DNA from: Pseudomonadota bacterium
Lineage (GTDB): Bacteria; Pseudomonadota; Alphaproteobacteria; ATCC43930; CGMCC-115725
Assembly: GCA_021790295.1 (NCBI GenBank)
Contig: JAJYIC010000090.1
Coordinates: 1-8,594 of the forward strand
Length of the DNA stretch: 8,594 bases
Direction of reading: 5' to 3'
Positions 5,755 to 8,594 of the stretch are shown here, one piece after another. A program made the position numbers and the translations under genes. Each line of letters begins with the position of its first letter. Positions within the stretch are counted from its first letter, which is position 1. Below the pieces are notes generated by a model, which was not told the DNA's origin, made no database searches, and was given only the letters and a program-made list of their open reading frames with translations.

Positions 5755-5885
5755 TAGTTATTCTACGAAAGGTGTCTGAAAGCGCCTGCAATCGCCCCGC
5801 CCTCCGGCAGGCGGGTCTCTTGCGGCGCTCCGGCCGATTTGCCATCTTCGGCCGCGATGCGCGAAAAGCGGGAGAAAAGGCGGAG

Positions 5886-8204
5886 ATGGTTCGGTTCGGG
5901 ATCGGTCAAGGGGTTGCGCGTTTCGAAGACCCGCGTCTCCTTTTAGGGGGCGGGCGCTATTGTGACGACGTCGCTCTCCCGCGCATGGTTTTCGGTCATG
6001 TCCTGCGCTCCGCGCACGCTCATGCGCGCCTTCTCTCGCTCGATATAGAGGAAGCCGCAGCCTCGCCCGGCGTTCTTCTGGTTTTGACCGGTGCGGATTG
6101 GGAGAGTTGCGGGTGGGGCGATCTTCCGCTCGCCACCGGCATGCGCCTTCAAGACGGCACGCCCGCCCCTCGGCCGCGCTACCCGGCTCTCGCCAAAGAC
6201 CGGGTGCGCTTTGTCGGCGACCCGATCGCTTTTGTCGTCGCCTCCTCTCTCGCCGCCGCAGCGGACGCGGCCGAAAAGATCGCAGTTTCCTACGAGCCTC
6301 TTGCGGCGATCACCTCGACCGCGGAAGCGCTTAGAGAGGGGGCGCCCCAGGTTTGGGAAGAGTGCCCGAACAATATCGCTTTCACCCACCGCGAAGGGAA
6401 CGAAGAGGCCGCCCGGGCGGCTTTTGCCAAAGCCGCGCATATCGTCGAAGAGCGCTTTATCATCAACCGCGTCACCGCGGCGACGATGGAGCCGCGCGCG
6501 GCCGTCGGCGATTTCGACCCGGCCTCAAACCTTTACACCGTCTATACCCCCCTTCAGCGCGCTCACGCCTACCGCAGCGAATTGGCAAAAGGGGTCCTCA
6601 GGGTTCCCGAAAGCCGGGTGCGGATCATCGCCGGCGATATCGGCGGAAGCTTTGGCATGAAATCGGCGGTGATGAACGAGGTTCCTCTCGTTCTTCTCGC
6701 CTCCCAAAGGCTGAAGCGTCCCGTCAAATGGACAAGCACGAGATCGGAGGCGTTTCTTTCCGATCCTCAAGGACGCGACAACGTCACCGAAGCCGCCCTC
6801 GGCCTCGACGGCGAAGGCCGTTTTCTTGGCCTCAAGGTGAAGACGGTCGCCAATATCGGCGCCTATCCGCAGGCCGGTTCCAATGTCTTTATCGGCAATC
6901 TCGGCACCCTCTGCGGGGTTTATCGAACCCCCGCGGCCTTTGTCGAGGTCGCCGGCGTCTACACGCACACCAATCCGGTCCGGCCTTATCGCGGCAACGG
7001 CCGGCCGGAAGCGGCTTATGTGATCGAGCGTCTCGTCGACATCGCCGCCCGCGAGCTTCAGATCGATCGCATCGAACTGCGTCGGCGCAACATGGTCGCG
7101 CCCTCCGCGATGCCTTTCAAAACCGGGCTCACCTTTACCTATGATTGCGGCGAATTCGAAAAGACCCTCGACATGGCGCTCGCTCTTGCCGATACCGCGG
7201 GCTTCGAAGCGCGAAAGGCGCTCTCGCAAAGTCGCGGGCGGCTACGCGGCCTCGGCCTTTCCTATACGATCGAGCGCGCCGCAGCGAACGGCTTCGAAGC
7301 CGCCGAGATCCGCTTCGACAAAAGCGGCACGGTGACCCTTCTTTCCGGCTCGATCAGCAATGGCCAAGGCCACGAGACGATCTATAAGCAGATCCTTGCC
7401 GAGCGCCTCGGCGTCTCTCCCGACGAGATGCGCTACATCGCGGGCGATACCGACAAGGTCGCGCTCGGGGAGGGAACCGGCGGTTCGCGCTCGGCCGCTC
7501 TCGGAGGCTCGGCTTTCGCCGTCGCTTGCGACAAGGTCATCGCCAAGGGCAAAAGCGTTGCCGCCGCGATCCTCGGCGTCGAGCGCGCCGAGATTGCGTT
7601 TGCCGAAGGCGTTTTCTCGGCCTTGCGCAAAAACCGCACCCTGTCTATCGGCGAAGTCGCGGCCGCCTCTTTCGATCCGAAGAACCTTCCCGAAGGGATG
7701 GAGCCGGGGCTTATCGCGGGCGCGGTCTTTACCGCCAAGGTCGCCAATTATCCGAACGGCTGCCACATCTGCGAACTCGAAATCGATCCGGAAACGGGGC
7801 AGGTCTTTCTCGATCGTTACAGCGTCGCCGACGATGTCGGCACGGTCCTCAACCCTCTTCTCCTCGAAGGGCAGATCAAAGGCGGGATCGCCCAGGGCGC
7901 GGGGCAGGCGCTGATGGAGACGATCCGTTTCGAGCCGCAGACGGGCCAGCTTCAGACCGGTTCCTTTATGGATTATGCGATGCCTCGGGCGGGGGATCTT
8001 CCGGCGATCCACTGCACCGACAATCCGGTGCCGACGAGAACCAACCCTTTGGGGGTCAAAGGGGCGGGCGAGGCCGGCAACGTCGGCGCTTTGCCGGCGG
8101 TCGCGAACGCCCTCCTCGATGCGCTTTCTCCTTTCGGCATACGCCAGATCGAGATGCCGGCAACCGCGGAGAGCATCTGGCGGGCGCTTCGGCGCCGGCC
8201 GTGA
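5886..8204 (+). CDS. Molybdenum hydroxylase large subunit, xanthine dehydrogenase/CoxL-like family
   Basis: I choose ATG 5886 (772 residues) over GTG 5772: AGG and GGAG precede it, and the protein then begins MVRFGIGQGVARFEDPRLLLG, the usual N-terminus of this family, whereas the extra 38 residues look like noise. The family holds molybdopterin-cytosine dinucleotide and hydroxylates aldehydes, N-heterocycles or CO. Visible cofactor and active-site motifs are GGSFGMK (253-259), PYRGNGRPEA (367-376), GQGHET (493-498), GTGGSRS (530-536) and GVKGAGEAG (723-731) with catalytic Glu729. The active-site loop is not the AYRCSFR of true CO dehydrogenases, so CO is not the likely substrate. No FAD (medium) or 2Fe-2S (small) subunit gene is adjacent; partners may lie elsewhere. 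No Tat or Sec signal is visible. The substrate is unknown. It runs toward a phosphotransferase gene 68 bp downstream. Confidence 0.92.
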   Translation: MVRFGIGQGVARFEDPRLLLGGGRYCDDVALPRMVFGHVLRSAHAHARLLSLDIEEAAASPGVLLVLTGADWESCGWGDLPLATGMRLQDGTPAPRPRYPALAKDRVRFVGDPIAFVVASSLAAAADAAEKIAVSYEPLAAITSTAEALREGAPQVWEECPNNIAFTHREGNEEAARAAFAKAAHIVEERFIINRVTAATMEPRAAVGDFDPASNLYTVYTPLQRAHAYRSELAKGVLRVPESRVRIIAGDIGGSFGMKSAVMNEVPLVLLASQRLKRPVKWTSTRSEAFLSDPQGRDNVTEAALGLDGEGRFLGLKVKTVANIGAYPQAGSNVFIGNLGTLCGVYRTPAAFVEVAGVYTHTNPVRPYRGNGRPEAAYVIERLVDIAARELQIDRIELRRRNMVAPSAMPFKTGLTFTYDCGEFEKTLDMALALADTAGFEARKALSQSRGRLRGLGLSYTIERAAANGFEAAEIRFDKSGTVTLLSGSISNGQGHETIYKQILAERLGVSPDEMRYIAGDTDKVALGEGTGGSRSAALGGSAFAVACDKVIAKGKSVAAAILGVERAEIAFAEGVFSALRKNRTLSIGEVAAASFDPKNLPEGMEPGLIAGAVFTAKVANYPNGCHICELEIDPETGQVFLDRYSVADDVGTVLNPLLLEGQIKGGIAQGAGQALMETIRFEPQTGQLQTGSFMDYAMPRAGDLPAIHCTDNPVPTRTNPLGVKGAGEAGNVGALPAVANALLDALSPFGIRQIEMPATAESIWRALRRRP

Positions 8205-8232
8205 GGGGTCGGGCTTTCCGCCGCGGGATCCT

Positions 8233-8261
8233 GCGGCAAACTTCCTCGAGCCGCGGTTTTT
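8233..8261 (+). terminator. Weak candidate intrinsic terminator
   Basis: GCGGC (8233-8237) and GCCGC (8250-8254) can form a 5-bp stem, followed by GG and five T (8257-8261). An alternative pairing uses CCGCGG at 8221-8226 with CCGCGG at 8251-8256, ending right at the T-run. The T-run touches the ribosome binding site of the next gene, so this could also act as an attenuator. The stem is short, so the call is weak. Confidence 0.3.
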
Positions 8262-8272
8262 GAGGAGGGAGG

Positions 8273-8594
8273 GTGAGAGGGGCGACGAAGAGCAGTGAGG
8301 CCTTCGGAGAAGAGGCTCTCGACGAGCGCAGGGTCCTCTGCGCTCTCAACCGTTTGGGGCTCGCCGGAAAAGGCGAAAGGCCGCTCTGCCGGCCTCTTCC
8401 GGGAGGGGTGTCATCCGACATCTGGCTTGTTGAACTCGGGGCACGGCGGTTTTGTTTGAAGCGCGCCTTGCCGCGCCTGCGTGTCGCCGAACTGTGGGAG
8501 GCGCCGGTCGAAAGGAACGCTTACGAATGGGCGTGGTTTGAAACGGCGGGCGCCATCTGCCCCGATGCGGTCCCTCCTCTTCTCTGCCATGACG
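8273..8594 (+). CDS. APH-type phosphotransferase family protein (C-terminus off window)
   Basis: The frame opens at GTG 8273, four codons after an in-frame TGA (8261-8263) and directly behind a long GAGGAGGGAGG Shine-Dalgarno run, and stays open to the window edge (107 residues). The N-terminal kinase lobe is visible: a nucleotide loop LPGGVSSDIWLVEL (42-55), ATP-binding Lys63 in FCLKRAL (60-66), and a helix APVERNAYEWAW (77-88) with Glu80/Glu85 able to pair with that lysine. The block GGVSSDIW...KRAL...PVERNAYE...PDAVP is typical of uncharacterised aminoglycoside/choline-kinase-like (PF01636) proteins in alphaproteobacteria. The catalytic HGD and DWE motifs would lie beyond the window. These proteins phosphorylate small hydroxylated molecules; antibiotic resistance should not be assumed. 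It follows the molybdenum enzyme by 68 bp on the same strand. Confidence 0.8.
   Translation, partial: MRGATKSSEAFGEEALDERRVLCALNRLGLAGKGERPLCRPLPGGVSSDIWLVELGARRFCLKRALPRLRVAELWEAPVERNAYEWAWFETAGAICPDAVPPLLCHD

Noticed and set aside
5772..5885. N-terminal extension of the molybdenum enzyme from GTG 5772
   Set aside because: The 38 residues are arginine-rich noise unlike family N-termini, and ATG 5886 has a ribosome binding site followed at once by the conserved FGIGQ start.
5886..8204. Aerobic carbon monoxide dehydrogenase (coxL)
   Set aside because: The active-site loop reads PYRGNGR instead of AYRCSFR and there are no coxM/coxS neighbours, so the CO-oxidising assignment is not supported.
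1..8594. CRISPR array, tRNA, rRNA or integrase/transposase gene
   Set aside because: No regularly spaced repeats, cloverleaf-like sequence or recombinase motifs were seen on either strand.

Overview
The window looks like a high-GC alphaproteobacterial chromosome, probably a member of the Hyphomicrobiales (Rhizobiales). The evidence is the strong G/C bias at third codon positions and the intergenic palindromes of the GGCCGG...CCGGCC type that are common in that order. The genus cannot be fixed from the sequence. There are five confident protein genes, two of them cut by the window edges, plus two smaller or less certain ones. No rRNA, tRNA, CRISPR array, transposase or integrase was seen.

Left edge (1-1207, minus): the N-terminal 402 residues of an FAD-dependent oxidoreductase of the 3-ketosteroid dehydrogenase / fumarate reductase flavoprotein superfamily. 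Upstream of it, 1208-1666 has no credible gene but holds a cluster of palindromic repeats and one copy of a diverged 50-bp direct repeat.

Accessory patch (1667-3699, all minus): an orphan protein with a possible restriction-endonuclease-like core (1667-2584) lies between the two copies of the 50-bp repeat. Next come a short reading frame with a good Shine-Dalgarno sequence but no start codon (2660-2869) and a 146-residue protein of unknown function with a strong ribosome binding site (2883-3323). A gene-poor stretch with a hairpin follows (3324-3699). This patch is the least ordinary part of the window.

Nucleotide-sugar operon (3700-5718, minus): gmd followed 3 bp later by fcl. Together they convert GDP-mannose to GDP-L-fucose, presumably for LPS, capsule or exopolysaccharide. 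The gmd start has no Shine-Dalgarno sequence and lies 5 nt from a TATAAA box, so the operon may be read from a leaderless mRNA.

Right side (5886-8594, plus, divergent from gmd): a molybdenum hydroxylase large subunit of the xanthine dehydrogenase / CoxL-like family, without small or medium subunit genes in view, then the start of an APH-type phosphotransferase. The molybdenum enzyme lacks the CO-dehydrogenase active-site motif, so its substrate is unknown.

I found no convincing new multi-gene system. The best leads are the repeat-flanked orphan gene at 1667-2584, the apparent start-codon loss near 2869, and the solitary molybdenum hydroxylase large subunit.
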